From positions 1 to 64,000 of the forward strand of contig JSYX01000110.1 of assembly GCA_000787465.1 (NCBI GenBank): a stretch of 64,000 bases of DNA. Direction: 5' to 3'. Made by a program: the position numbers and the translations under genes. A model generated the notes under the pieces. It made no database searches and was not told the DNA's origin. It saw only the letters and a list, made by a program, of their open reading frames with translations. Source of the stretch: Thermomucor indicae-seudaticae (Eukaryota; Mucoromycota; Mucoromycetes; Mucorales; Lichtheimiaceae). This document shows positions 14,863-26,815 of the stretch, piece by piece; the stretch's first letter is position 1, and each line of letters begins with the position of its first letter.

Positions 14863-15447
14863 TATTCAATCCGTGACGTGGGTGAGCTAGGTAGGTCGAT
14901 TTCGACCTCTTTCAAAAAAGCTGGAAGAACGAGAGAGAAAAGAGGACGGAAAACCTTGTGCCCGGATGCATGCAATTAGCAAGAACCCGTTGTGCTACAT
15001 ATACCCGTGCCTCGTACGTGTCATCCAGAAAAGAAGCTTATCTTGAGACATATACTTGATCAAATACCGCTGATCCAAGCACATCTCAGACATCGCAATT
15101 TGACGCAATATACACTACTTTACGTTATAAAACTCCAAGTTTATCCTTCATCATTCTCATGGATTACTGCCCTACCCCTCGGCAATCTTATAGCACGAGG
15201 CTTATGCTCGGACTTCTGATCAACCCACTTCTTTGTGAAACGTTACTCTGTGCAACTTTTCTTGGGTGTTTTCGGTCTCTGATCGTCGTCAAAATAATAC
15301 CATTGCAAATTTATGACAATTGTCTAGCCATGTACTTGAATGTCCGGGCAAAGAAACAAGTTATTATAATAAGCTATACAGTGAAAAGCAAAGTAGGGTT
15401 GTTGCATTAGGTAAAGGAAAAGGGGTGAACGGGTAACTGCAAACTGT
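14863..15447. other. Intergenic spacer
   Basis: This holds the promoter region of the kinase gene and the 3' end of the SREBP gene. No supported open frame was found. Confidence 0.5.
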
Positions 15448-18400
15448 TTACATGACACCATGTAGGATATACAGAGCTTTTTCGGCTCGTTTTACAAGAA
15501 GTTCGTCTTGACCTATTTCCATCGGTTCATCAAGCGTATCAGATATCATATCCGCTTCATCATCCAGTTCAAGGTCAGAACAATGACAAGCTGAATCCAC
15601 TTCATCGGGTTGCCGTGCCATAAACCGTCCCAGACGAGTCAGGCGCTCTACAATCACTTGATTCACTTTCAATCCTTCCAAACAAGGCTGACGGATCATC
15701 CTTCGTAAATGAAGAATCGCCGATCGCACTTGCTCTATACTTTCGCGTACATAGCTTTCCTTATCAGACATAGTCGGTGCCAACCTCAAGGCAGATATCC
15801 ATGCTTCCAGGCCCAACATAGCCACAGCAAATTCAGCCATGGCAAGAACCTCGTTTTCTAATCCAAATGTCGCCATGTGGTTACGTTTGTGCTTGCTTTG
15901 CAGCTTTTTGATCGTAGCCCGGACTCTCTCCGCCTGCTCAAGTTGGACCACTCCTTCACTAACTCTTCCATCTTTTATCAAAACAGCTCCCGCAAGTGTC
16001 AGAACAATACTGCGCTTTAAAAGCTCATCAAGGCGGCTCATCTTGGTCTTGTATGTGACAATATCACGCTGATGAGCAGAATGTTCAACAAGCAGAGCTC
16101 TCGGCACAGGCTTCACAACCGTCGCCATCCACTTTTTTGCGTTGACTGCATCATTTTTCCAAAGAGCTTCGACAGCCAACCCCACCGCAGCCAGCCACTG
16201 TGGCAAACAGTAATTGTCTTGATCGCCCTGCGTGACGGACAACATCGATTCAAAAGCAGGACAGTCGCTGGTATCAGTTGTAACAGAATTGACGCTCTCT
16301 GGAGTATTATCCGCAATGCTAGCAATAAGACGGCCATATTCATGTCGCAAACTGTCAAGAAGCTGGAGTGTTGAAAGAATCACCAACGGAACGATAACTG
16401 GTGCAGTTAACGAAAGCGATAAGGTTCCTGTGGCCTTCCCCTGTCCCATTTCACCTTGCATTACGGTCAGCGTCTCACGCCATGCACGAGACTTCAGGAT
16501 ATCATCAAATGTTTCGTGTTGAGACGTAACACGGATCACTGATTCCGTATATGTATCATCAAAGCCATGATCACTCTCCTCAGCAACGGTACTCTCATAA
16601 ACCGCAAGTCTCCAAAAGTGCTGTGAAAGCTGCTTAGCAAGCCCCCGGTGGGGAACAATAAGCGCAAATTGCATGGCTGCTGTCGCATAAGCGCGGGATC
16701 GTATCTCCTCGATATGCTCATGTTCGTCCTCATCAAGCTCTTCTACCAAGTTGAGCATTCGAACGCACGAATGAAGAGTTGTCCATCGTGTCGACTCGGG
16801 GTTACCTATCAAGTATTCATCAATATCTGCGTTCCATATCAAATGTGTTCTCTAGAACAGTACCTCCAAGGCATTGCATCTCATTCAATTTGAGCCAACG
16901 GCAAGCTTGTTCCCACTCATCTTCTGCCACTAGACGGTTGTCTTCCTCATGCAAAATTTCATAGCCAAAAACGTGTCGTGCCACAAGCCGACCAGTCTCC
17001 TTCAAAAGCGAGTAAAAGGTAACCAACGTGTTGCGGGGCGGGGCATCATTCTCCATTTCAAGTGACCGAGCTACTATATCATAGATGCGATTGCACTTTT
17101 GCTCTCCAAGCGTTACTGGTCCCACAGCCGTTGAGTAGCTGGAACTCAGTGCAGGCATCTGCTTCATGGACGCAAAACGCTTGGTTCTGGGTACTCGCTT
17201 GACTCGGAACGATGCAGTAAACAGCCGCGATTTGATCCATGGGAAGAACAAATGAACAAGGCTTAGCACGAAGATAATGGTTCGTAAAGTTTCCCTGGAA
17301 TACCACTTTTGAGTATGTCACTTGAAAAATCTCTGGCAAAACGAGCTTACCACCAGCTTGCCAACGGGATGAACGAGTCGAGGACAGAGCCTTTGGTCGC
17401 ATCATTCACAATCTTCTGGGGCATGGCAGACAATTCGGCACTGTCTACGTCTGCAGCTCTCGATACATGGTGGTGATCTCTGAATTGTTCGGCGCTAGAA
17501 GGTCCAGCTGTTAACGGGGCTGAAGAAAAGAAAGTGAGGCACATGAACAGGGCCATAAACACCCGGTTGGTCACTGCAGGTGGTGTTACTGCGCCACTGG
17601 ATGATGAGGAGGAGGGGGACGACTCGTCGCCGTTGGTTCGTGCCCGCTTTCGAGGGCTGTTACGTTGCCGTTGAGTTTTGGCTGCCTGCTGCCGTTCCTG
17701 CATTTGCCGCCGTTGCCATTCTTGTTCGCGTTGCAGTTTCTGCATCCGGTAACGTGCCAGAGCCTCCGGTCCTCCAGGCAGCTGTGTCAAAAGGTGTTGC
17801 AAAAGCGCATTTTCCTGCCGCATATCTTCTCCAGTCTTTTTGAGGTGCATAATGTATTCTGTTGCTTTACGCAAGATTGTTGCCTTGTTCAGTTTGGTGG
17901 CAACCGCCACACCATCTAAATACTCTTCGCCATCCTCGCCGTCATCGTCGTCGTCGTCCATAGACTTTTGAGAGCGTTTGCCTGATCGCGACTCCTTTAA
18001 CTTTGCATGAAGCAAAGCCGGCACAGCGTCTCTGAGTTCGGCAATGCGCTCGTTAATATTGTTTCGGTATCGTCGTTCAATGGCATTGTGCGAAGACTTC
18101 TTATGTTGGCGGCCACCATTAGGAGTCGTTGCCGCGGTTGTTTTAGGCGAACTAGCAGCCATAGGAGTAGTCGTAGATGCAAGAGCTGGCTTGAGCCTTT
18201 GAATGGGTATTTTGCCTAATTAATGGAAGCGTAAGTTTACTGGTTGCTACCAACAGACTAGACTCATCCAACCTTGTTGTCCGCGGAACGGTGCATCCCA
18301 TGAGACCTCTGGTGGCACGTCGTTTATCGTAGCTGCAGGCTTCCCCGGTAATGCAGCATTATGTAGGGCCTGCTCTTCTTTCGGTAAGCATGGATGAGTT

Positions 18401-19050
18401 TCACCAGTGGCTGGCGTTATTGTTCCAGCCAGTGACGTTGGCTGAGACGTTGTGTTTGTTGAAAGGTCAGGTTTGGTGTCGCTCAAGGGTGACGAACCAA
18501 TGTGCTCTGGACTGGGATACTCTGCCTTTGCTGCTTCCCGTTGGAAGTCGGATTCAGTCGACCACTGCGAGGCTACTACAGGCGTGATAGCATCAAAGGA
18601 GAAAAGGGGAGGTGATATGAATGCTTGCGCTGTCACTTTGGGCGCTTGATAGTCGGCAAAGGTCGTTTGATAAAGACCATTATTGGTAGTGTTATCCACG
18701 TAAGCGATGGGATTCAGGGCATCGACATTTTGTTGAATGCCAAAGGAGGTTGTTGTTGTTGTTGTTGTTGTTGTAGTGTCAAGCGTCTGTGCAGCTGGCT
18801 GTTGTTGTTGGGAAGAGAAGGAGCTATTCGCCACTGTAGGTGCTGCTGTTGTTGGTGCACAAAACAGTGATTGGCAATCGATTTGCGGCAAGAACAAATC
18901 GAGCCCCTGCCATTCGCTCTGCTGCAAGGCTTGTTGCTGAAGGTCAAAGTCGAACTGCGACATTGTGGCATAATTGGTGGTATAACCGATGGGATCATCG
19001 TCGTCTGTTGCAAAAGCAGCAACTGGTGCAATGGTCCCGTATGCTTCCAT
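15448..19050 (-). CDS. Sterol regulatory element-binding protein (SREBP/Sre1 homologue)
   Basis: This is a membrane-tethered bHLH transcription factor for sterol and hypoxia responses. It is expected in the ER, with its N-terminal half released by proteolysis. The model has exons 19050-18273, 18215-17351, 17294-16864 and 16826-15448, giving 1150 aa, about the usual SREBP length. The bHLH starts near residue 302; the basic region reads NAIERRYRN, and Tyr309 is the SREBP hallmark replacing the usual Arg. An acidic insert lies in the loop and helix 2 is near 365. Two hydrophobic segments follow, near 478-495 and 553-568, separated by about 60 residues (the luminal loop). The C-terminal half matches the fungal Sre1 regulatory region in layout. 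The N-terminus is Gln/Thr-rich. The third intron (16863-16827) is only 37 nt and rests on frame logic. Confidence 0.88.
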
Positions 19051-19696
19051 AGTTGAAATGAAGATCAAAGACTGTGAAAGGCTCACAAGCGGGAACTTCC
19101 AGGAAGCGTGCCTGTATCTCCCGACCCCCGACTCCCCCCCCCCACTTCTGCAGGACCCGCAGAAAAAGTGGCCTGATCTTTTTCATTGCTGAGTTTCAAT
19201 TCTCATCAATGCATGATTGATTGCAAGGTCTAGATTTTCAGTGAGAGAACGCTGCAGGCATATCCTTGTAGTGTTATTGAAAGTAACGTGGCAAAGAATG
19301 AATAAATCATGCACAGCAATCATCGCTCAGATCGTTTAAAGTCTTCATCAGTAAAAACTGAAAAGGCCTACAGGCTATGTAGGCTTGTTTGGTAAACCCT
19401 GTTCAATGAAGGGGGGGCAAGCAGTCTGTTCGACCTCTTCGAAGGCTCTCGGTAGTCTGTTGATGGGCTCTCGACAGAACAAAAACTGGTGTCCATCCAG
19501 TTCGCGTGGCACATCTGCCACAAATTGTTTTACTAGTCGGAAAGTTCGAGACCATCTTTGTAATGTTTCTATTCAAATACCAGGCATGTGCAAGGCCAGA
19601 CGGCGGACGCCGTACGAACAAGCTCATGTTGTGCACAATAAGTCTACTCTGGTCGTTCAATCCGTCAGCATCCTGATCGCCCGCAGCAAACGCTGA

Positions 19697-19933
19697 CGAA
19701 TTTACAGTGAGGCCCCCGCTTTTTGCAACAGCTTTGAAGGAATGCAACCGTTGCAGAAAGCTGTACCCCTGCAACAGTTTGCCACATTGCGTAGCCTTCG
19801 AAAGCTAGTGATTTCGGGCTGTCGATGGATTCGGCAAGATAATGTGTATGCTTTTCTCGATGCGAAGCAAGAGCCTATTGAGGTGCTATGTGACTTTGGC
19901 CAGCCTGGTTTGTATTCTCAGGGTTGTTTCTGA
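19697..19933 (+). pseudogene. Possible 3' remnant of an F-box/LRR-type gene
   Basis: An open stretch of about 78 codons contains LRSLRKLVISGCRWI and a later IEVLC, spaced like two leucine-rich repeats of fungal F-box/LRR proteins. There is no start, no F-box and no continuation upstream, where stops occur in all frames. This could be chance; the call rests on one repeat-like segment. Confidence 0.25.
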
Positions 19934-21221
19934 CAACCGTACTGTCATAGAAAGTTATGCATCCGAGGTGTAACACGGACATATCAAGTAGATAGTAGTT
20001 ATATCGTTATTATGAATTGTTTTGCTCAAGTCATCTTGTTACTTTTTTTTTCTCCTTATACTGTGCTCGGGTAGTAGCACTACCGAGAAATTCGAGCAAT
20101 GATATTGCGTTTCACTCGCGTAAATTAGGACTACTTATAGTGGCGGTTACGACTAATGTCATACATCACTGACGACTTTACCGTATTCTGGTCTATCTGG
20201 TTTCACATTCACACTCACTGGCTGATTTCGCTTTTCTTAGCGAAGCTGTAATCACGTAATCCGTTCGCGTTCATTGCGAGAGCTAAGCTATGAATGAGAT
20301 CAGGTCATGCATTGTCCCAGGAACTGGCACAAGGTGTGACAAGTCTCTATAACGGGCATTTATACTTTCTGAGGAACATTCTATGTACGCGTTTTTGCTC
20401 AATGTCAGGTGCACCCAACCGCGTAACCTTCAAAAACAAACGGATCTGTTCTTTCCCAATAAAATATATATTTATTAATGGACTGAAATATGGAGCATAG
20501 AACAAAACGAAAGTATAGAGTTTAGTCACTTTATCAGACGTGGGGAGGGGGGAAAGACGCGCCAAAAAGAGAACATTCCAAAGAAGAAAAAGATATTAAC
20601 AGGGATAAAGAAGCATAATACATGGGATCCAGGGCATCATAAGGATGCTTAAGAGGTCTGTTCCGGACAAGGAATGGCGGTTTCGTGGTTCAAGATGCAA
20701 CGAATCTGTAAAAAAATATACACAGTAATAGTAATAATACAAGCAGCAGCACAGCTGCTTTGTCCCGGTCCTGCGGTTTCTCTGATAAACGGGTCGTGGA
20801 TCGACGACTGGCGACAGAAGACGCGTTTAGGTGAAACTCGTGCGGGACCAGTCCTTTGTTCTTGTATCTTACCGCGCACACAACTATTGTCTAATGAATT
20901 GGATTCTGTACAGGGTATCGATCAAGGTGGGAGGGAGGGCTTTGTCGTGCGATGACTACTTGGATATTTATACTATTTGGACCCACCGAAACGATCGTCT
21001 CCTCTCTTGTTATTGTTTGTCTGTAGCCACGTTCCTGTTTCCGCTCCGAAACATCCACAGGAAAACCCCTGGTTGGGGACCTGGAACAAGTCAGATGTAC
21101 GCTTAATTGTTTACAAAGATCGGTTTCATATTAATTCCCTTCCAATTTCTAGAAGACAAATTAAAGTTGACGAAAGTTCCTCTCATACGATTTCCGATAG
21201 ACGCTTCCGCCGTGGAACATC

Positions 21222-21373
21222 AACATTAACTAAAAGTACGCCCTGTCTCAAATAAAGAGAGAGATATTACTAGCCTTTTGTTTGTTGCTGTATGCTAACA
21301 TTAACTAAAAGTACGCCCTGTCTCAAATAAAGAGAGAGATATTACTAGCCTTTTGTTTGTTGCTGTATGCTAA
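21222..21373. repeat. Perfect 75-bp tandem duplication
   Basis: Two copies of a 75-bp unit lie head to tail (21222-21296 and 21297-21371), with the next two bases also matching. I see no mismatch between copies. Each contains GAGAGAGATATTAC and TTTGTTTGTTGCTG. The pair sits just downstream of the LRR gene stop and may lie in its 3' untranslated region. Identity suggests a recent event or an assembly artefact. Confidence 0.9.
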
Positions 21374-21459
21374 AAACGCGATGCCTTGGGAATAATACAA
21401 AAGCGGTATATAGAAAGTGCCATTTATAGCTACATGAAGCTCCTTTGTTTCTCAGTCCT

Positions 21460-23115
21460 TCAAGTCTCATCCTCTTCTTCGTCAAACTCTGGATTGCCGT
21501 GCGATTCTCGAGGCCGTTTGAGTTTCGTCAAACTAAGAAACCCGTGCGATGTGCTCCGATTGTTCGTGACCTTTTTACGCTGAGAACGCCACCGTGACAC
21601 GAACTTGGTCGTCGTTGTCGTCGCTGTCGCCGTGGTCTCAGACTCGTGTTCCTGTTGTATGGTCGTCATGCTGCCGTCCAAAGACGGAGAAGAAGGTAAT
21701 GGGCAGCGTTTTGTTAAAGGTTTCCGTTCTCTGGGCTGACTAGCAAACATGTACAGCAATCTATCGTTTTCGTCAAGCCAGTGCGCGGAGCAAAGTCGAT
21801 GTTCGAGCGGTATCAGCATTTCTGGCCTTTCCGCCCACTGTCCTCGCACGACGTAAGATTCAAAGTACGGCCCGCGGCAAGACGTGCATAACTCAGCCGA
21901 GTCCAGATACCGTAATAAATGCGCCGGTAACCTGCTGCTGTTGTTCACAAGCCGCTGACGAACCACGGTACGTGCACATATCTCTCGGAGGCTGGGAGGA
22001 TTATGCTGTAGTGAGTAATCGACTTTGGTGCTGAGTTGACACCCTTCGAGCTGTAACCATCGAAGATACGGCAGCTGTGTGATTTCGGCTGGTAAAACCC
22101 GAAGCCCGTCATTGTTCGATAAGTCCAGAATTGTCAGGTGGCTGAGATTGACGATGCGGGGTGATAAGCGTGTTATGCGATTATGAGCAGCTTTTAAAGT
22201 GTGGAACTTTTTGTTTGCACCTGCTCGAAAGCAAGAGCCTAATTCGGTCAAGTGGTTATGTGAGACGTCAAGTTCAACAAGACTAGAAAGACAGCTGATC
22301 GTTTCGGGTATCTCCATCAGGTCGTTATTCGTGATACGAAGGATCTCGAGGTTCTCTAGGCAACCAATTGCATCCGGTAACCGTGTCAATTGATTATGTG
22401 ATCTATAATAATGCAGGTAAGTGGAAATAAGAAAAAATGAATGGCTCCCTTTCCCCTGCCCCTGGCTTTTTCCGCATTTGCCGCTCACTTTCTAAGCACG
22501 GGACCCGCTTCTCCCTTCATTAAATGCAGTAAGAAAAGAATAAAGACGGATCCTACTTTTTAATTTAATCATGACGCTTGCGCACTCTGATTGCCGTCAC
22601 CCTGCATATATCCCGACAAAGAAAAGAAATGGAACTTACAGGTCCAACCGCCGAATCGAGGTCAACCGACCGACATTCGAGCTTAGACTGACAAGCCGTC
22701 GAGCCGAGAGATCAATTTCTTGCATCAATTTATCGCCAGAACCGCCTAGTGCGTCTTTCACAGTGAATCGAATCGGCTGGTTCCTCACTTCCATATCGGA
22801 TCCACCGTCACGTAAACTGGGTCGGAAGCGGCTGTCGTAATACGTATTGTCCACGTATTCAAGGTCCTTTGAAAGCTTTTCGTCATAAAAGTCCTCACAA
22901 TAGCCTGAGTCGACTCGTCCAAGTCTGTCCTCGGCGATTGGGGCGAGGGGTCGGTGAATCGCCAAGGTCAAAGCATACCAATGAGGCTTTGAGAGCACAA
23001 GGTCGTCGTCTTGAGCAGCCACCTCCCGTTTTTCAGGGTGTACTTGATCGCTGTTTGGAATGACAATGTAGCCCACGGTCAAGCTCCCTTGCGTCTTGCT
23101 GGTGCCTTGACCCAT
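21460..23115 (-). CDS. Leucine-rich repeat protein, LRRC58-like, probable N-myristoylation
   Basis: This is a 472-aa protein from two exons, 23115-22640 and 22402-21460. It starts MGQGTSK, which fits the N-myristoylation pattern (Gly2, small residue at 5-6), so membrane anchoring is plausible. After about 130 residues of non-repetitive N-terminus come five to six LRRs of the LxxLxLxxN type, from about residue 150 to 290. The following segment has a Cys pair (CTSCRGPYFESYVV) and later LCSAHW, and the order SLREICART, LPAHLLRYL, C-x2-C, LCS resembles the C-terminus of LRRC58-type proteins. The tail is basic, Thr-rich and ends in an acidic stretch. The role is unknown; a scaffold or E3-adaptor function would be inference. 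Confidence 0.75.
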
Positions 23116-23832
23116 AGCTTAAAGGGAGGAGGGGAGAAGAGAAAGAGAGAGAGAAAGGAGATAACAAACAACTCATTCGATAGGCCTTTTTGTATCAAAA
23201 AACAGCACGATATAACAGTGATGACCATATTTGGGATACTGAACCTTTTTTTATCGTTCTTCTGCATCATCGTTCTCTCCACACGCGACAATTAACCAAA
23301 CATTTACGCAAACCCGTCTTTTTACGCTAATTGTTTGCGTTCCTAATCGAGCATCATGGTCGTGGGTAATGAGAATCATTAGCCTACACTTATACCTCTC
23401 CAGTAGCTAGCTGCCTAGCTTCCGATGTTTCACTGCATACCGTCCAGATTGTCCGACAGGTCATGATCCACAATGACGGCCCAGAAACAGTTGGAGTCCC
23501 CTAGTATTCAAATGAAAGGCTAGACATTGTATACTTACCGCATCTCCAACGTCCGCTCCTAAAGAGCTGAAATGGTCGAAGGATCCGCGACCTATCAACG
23601 ATCAACCCTCCCCTTTTTATGATGTCTGAACCAGCCAAAATACTGCATGAAATGAAAGCATTTTCCCTTTACAAGACGCTCATATATACGCCTCAGGCCT
23701 GGAACACTCGCATCTAGACCCAATTTTTGCCTGACCATACCGGAACGAGAGACAAAAATTTCTAACGTCATTGTACAAATTTATTTGCACAGAGGAGAAA
23801 GATTATGCACTATAAAGTAGTTTAATGATGTC
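23116..23832. other. Intergenic spacer
   Basis: Promoter side of the LRR gene. Around 23300-23340 there are several TTTACGCAAA / TTTACGC strings in both orientations. No open frame is supported. Confidence 0.45.
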
Positions 23833-24458
23833 TTATGATCTGTTCACAGTCTCTTTTACGCGTTCGGCTGCGCCCTTTGCAGCGTGCTTCGCGCTCTCGG
23901 CCGTACCCTTCGCCTGGGCTGCTGCTTGATCAGCCGCCTTCTCAGCCTTATCCGCACCCATGCCTGCTGCTTGCTTAGCTTTCTGGGCCACTTCTTCGGC
24001 CATATCAACACCCTTGGCCACATTTTCGCCCACTGTTTTGCTGGCTTGCTTGCCGAGGTCCTTTACCGCTTCACCAGGTTGCTTTAAAAAGAACGGGTAA
24101 GTCTGGAATTGCGTCGATCCGTTTGTTTGCTTTGATATCTGTCATTACCTTGTGGACTACTTTGTCCTTTAATTCGGCTGCTTTGTCCCGAACATGTTCT
24201 ACTTTCTCGAGCACTTTATCGACTTTCTGGCCTGCCTTGATGCTCACGTCGTGGCCCACTTCCTTGACCTTCTCAATGGGTCCTTTATCATGCTTTTACG
24301 CCCACGTGAATAAAACGGTATGGTTACGAGGAAAAGGAAAAAAAGAGTCTTACGCGGATAGCAGATGAATGCAGTGCAACAGCCGATCTGCTATTGGCAG
24401 CAGCGACACTACGCGATGCGGATGCAGAGAGAGCTTTGCGACTGACTTGGAACAACAT
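23833..24458 (-). CDS. LEA-like (group 3) protein with mitochondrial presequence
   Basis: A 165-aa protein is encoded by exons 24458-24354, 24292-24149 and 24081-23833. The first 35 residues are rich in Ser, Ala and Arg and free of acidic residues (MLFQVSRKALSASASR), as in mitochondrial targeting signals. The rest is Ala/Lys/Glu-rich amphipathic helix with imperfect 11-residue periodicity (AADQAAAQAKGTAESAK), typical of LEA_4 desiccation-protection proteins. Such proteins are disordered in water and helical on drying, and stabilise membranes or enzymes. Localisation to the mitochondrial matrix is inferred from the presequence. An apolipoprotein-like or generic alanine-rich helical protein cannot be excluded. 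Confidence 0.7.
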
Positions 24459-25052
24459 TGTACAACACGCAATATGCTGGAATAAACATGGATTATATAT
24501 GTTTTATATTGATTGATCTTGATGTCATGATGCGATCATTGCATGGAACAATTTTGCCATTTTTGGAGACTCTGACCTCCCTGCGCAACAATGACGCGCC
24601 GGCACTTCTTGTAGGTGTCCCTAATTGCTTCTGGCTAATCAGTTGCTAGTCAAGCTTGCGCTCTTTTCCCATTACGCGTACGTCAACGTGATATATCAGA
24701 TAGTGCAGGTTCGCGTTGCTTGTATGGGTTATAGTAAGGTAACTCAGCAGGAGTAGGTTACGCACCTGTGCTGTGGCGAGACAAAAGCTATTCGCCGATC
24801 TCTTTGAAAATGCATCATTGCTCAAACAGCAGCATTATATAGAGTGAGACTCTTTTTAGCTCGTGAGATGTAAAGAACACAGATTACAGTGAGCAGACCC
24901 TCGCCCGACACGTAGTATGATATGATACTTGGTGCGCATTTTATGACGAGTGCTATTGCGTAAAGACGCCTCGGGACCGCTAATGCTTTGAAAAGTGGTG
25001 ATTGCATGCTATTGGGTGTGTGGTTTCTATAGAGAGAGTAACGCTCCTGTCG
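24459..25052. other. Intergenic spacer
   Basis: Promoter side of the LEA-like gene and 3' side of IMP2. Nothing else is supported. Confidence 0.45.
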
Positions 25053-25857
25053 TCACCAATAATCATCGTCTTGACCAGGTTGAATGTATCCGACCTTGAC
25101 GCGATCGGACAGGGGTTTCTTTTCAACGGGACCAAATCGCGACAGCGGCCATAGTATGTGGGTTACTTTGGCAGTGATTAAACCCATGGGCACCTTCATT
25201 CCTTCTTTTGTTCGTGATACATTCGCTTGGTATCTCTCATCTTACTTACCGTTCCAAAAGTATTGCTGTCCCTTGAGTGGAACGCTTCGTCGCCTTCAAC
25301 CCAACAATGCCCCTTGGGTACATAGACTGGGGTGTGGGGGGGCACACATTTAGCATTTCGCTTATGAAACCCATGCTTACTTTTCTGTCTTACCCTTTTT
25401 GTTGCGCTGACGGAGCGGTTCAACCGTGTCCCCTTCTAAGGCAATGATACGCTTCGTAATCGTCGTCTTTGGATCTGTAGGTGAACTTTAGAAGGAGATC
25501 GTCAATCTTGATTTTTTGATTCGTGTCGAAAACTGCGGTGTCTTACACTAATGTCACTACTTCTCCGCGTTCAAAGTTATGATCCGTCACTGCCCATTTG
25601 TTGAGTAAGACCCGATCACGCCAAAGCTGATTACTGTCCGGGTTAAATGTGGGCTGTAATGAAAATCGTAGTTGAGAATCAAACGCCGGACTGTGGTGAG
25701 GGGGGCAGGAAAGGAGACTCACCTGCATGGATCGGCCATCAATAGTACCAAAGCTAACGACATGGTCAGCAACAAACATTACGACAGGGAACCATGTCAA
25801 AGCCTTTAAGGTTGGAAGGTAGTATGGACTACTCCTAAACCTCGCAAAGATCCCCAT
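25053..25857 (-). CDS. IMP2: Mitochondrial inner membrane peptidase subunit 2
   Basis: This S26-family signal peptidase removes sorting signals from proteins facing the intermembrane space. The model has five exons: 25857-25723, 25653-25547, 25485-25394, 25326-25250 and 25193-25053, giving 183 aa. A single N-terminal membrane segment covers about residues 15-36. The catalytic dyad is visible: Ser43 in DGRSMQPTFNP and Lys92 in TKRIIALEGD. The later GHCWVEGDE, SRDSNTFG and KVTHILWPLSRFG segments are characteristic of Imp2/IMMP2L rather than Imp1. Exon ends were chosen so that these blocks join in one frame. The nucleotidyltransferase gene upstream ends only about 100 bp from this start, on the same strand. 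Confidence 0.94.
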
Positions 25858-25955
25858 GACCGCAACAGCAACAACAGCCGTCAGACGTGTATTTTAGCCC
25901 AGCTTTATCTTTTTTTGGGGGGGGGGGCAAAATGCGGGGTGTCTATCTACCAATT

Positions 25956-26815
25956 CTATGGTCGTCTAAAGTATTGATCAGCTTCCAGATAGGACTCGAG
26001 TCCTCCCACGTCAATGCGTCCAGAGATAGGAAAAGTGGTGACCTTAAACCGAGGGTACAGGTAGGCCAGGAACTTGCCCGTCGCATCGACAGCTTCTTTG
26101 GGCTTCCCCTGACACGATTCGATAAAGTCCTGAATCAGCGGCACCGCCTTGGGAGCAAACAAGTAAAAGCATGGACAGGCTGAGCGCGACGGCGTGTCCT
26201 TTGGATCCGGTTTCTCGACGAAACTCGTCATGACCCTTGCATCATCTGTTTCCACGATACCAAACTTGTGAACCTGAGCATCCGGCACCTGATACGTCGT
26301 CACCACACATTGATCTTCATTGTACAGCTTCAGGAACGCATCCAGTGAAAAATCGTGCAGAAAGAGCGTGTCGCCGCCGACAACGAGCACCGGATGGTGT
26401 TCGAGCTGAAAGTGTCGGATGCCAAACTGAATGTCGGGCACAGCGCCCAGACGCGTCTCGTTTGTCATGGTGCCGTCGCTGACAATGCGCTCTTGCGGGA
26501 CATTGTTCCGCTTGGCCCAATCGCAAAAGGCATCGTAGCTGGCAGCATTGGTGACGACGTAAATGTCATGCAGGCCGTGACGACCAAACAGTTCAAGCCA
26601 GTGCGTAATGAGCGCATCGCGGCCGCCGAGTGGAAGCAACGCTTTGGGCACGCCAATGAGATGGTCGTACTGTGGAGATGCTTGAACCAGATCACGTTGC
26701 AGTCGGGTACCATAACCCGCACCCAAGATGAGAACTATACAAAAGGTTCAAGTTTTTAGAGCAGTCCCTTGTCAGTTGAAGAAGTGATCTTACCTTTTAC
26801 GTCGCCTGCCGTCAT
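25956..26815 (-). CDS. Nucleotidyltransferase family protein (sugar-phosphate type)
   Basis: A 266-aa protein is encoded by exons 26815-26794 and 26734-25956. It has the nucleotide-sugar pyrophosphorylase fold: the Gly-rich LILGAGYGTRL loop near residues 9-19, the conserved Pro-Lys of VPKALLPLGG, VGGDTLFLHD as the metal-binding region, and GIVETDD, SFVEKPDP and DVGGLESYLEADQ further on. These point to transfer of a nucleotidyl group to a sugar or polyol phosphate. No hexapeptide acyltransferase tail is present, so it is not a full GDP-mannose or UDP-GlcNAc pyrophosphorylase. The stand-alone domain resembles bacterial-type proteins, and the substrate is not determined. Confidence 0.82.

Larger units (their letters stand above)
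19051..21459. other. Intergenic 2.4 kb with a possible gene remnant and a tandem duplication
   Basis: It holds the SREBP promoter, a C10 run at 19134-19143, a possible LRR-like remnant (19697-19933) and the 75-bp duplication at 21222-21373. Other open frames here show no domain and change frame often. Confidence 0.45.
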
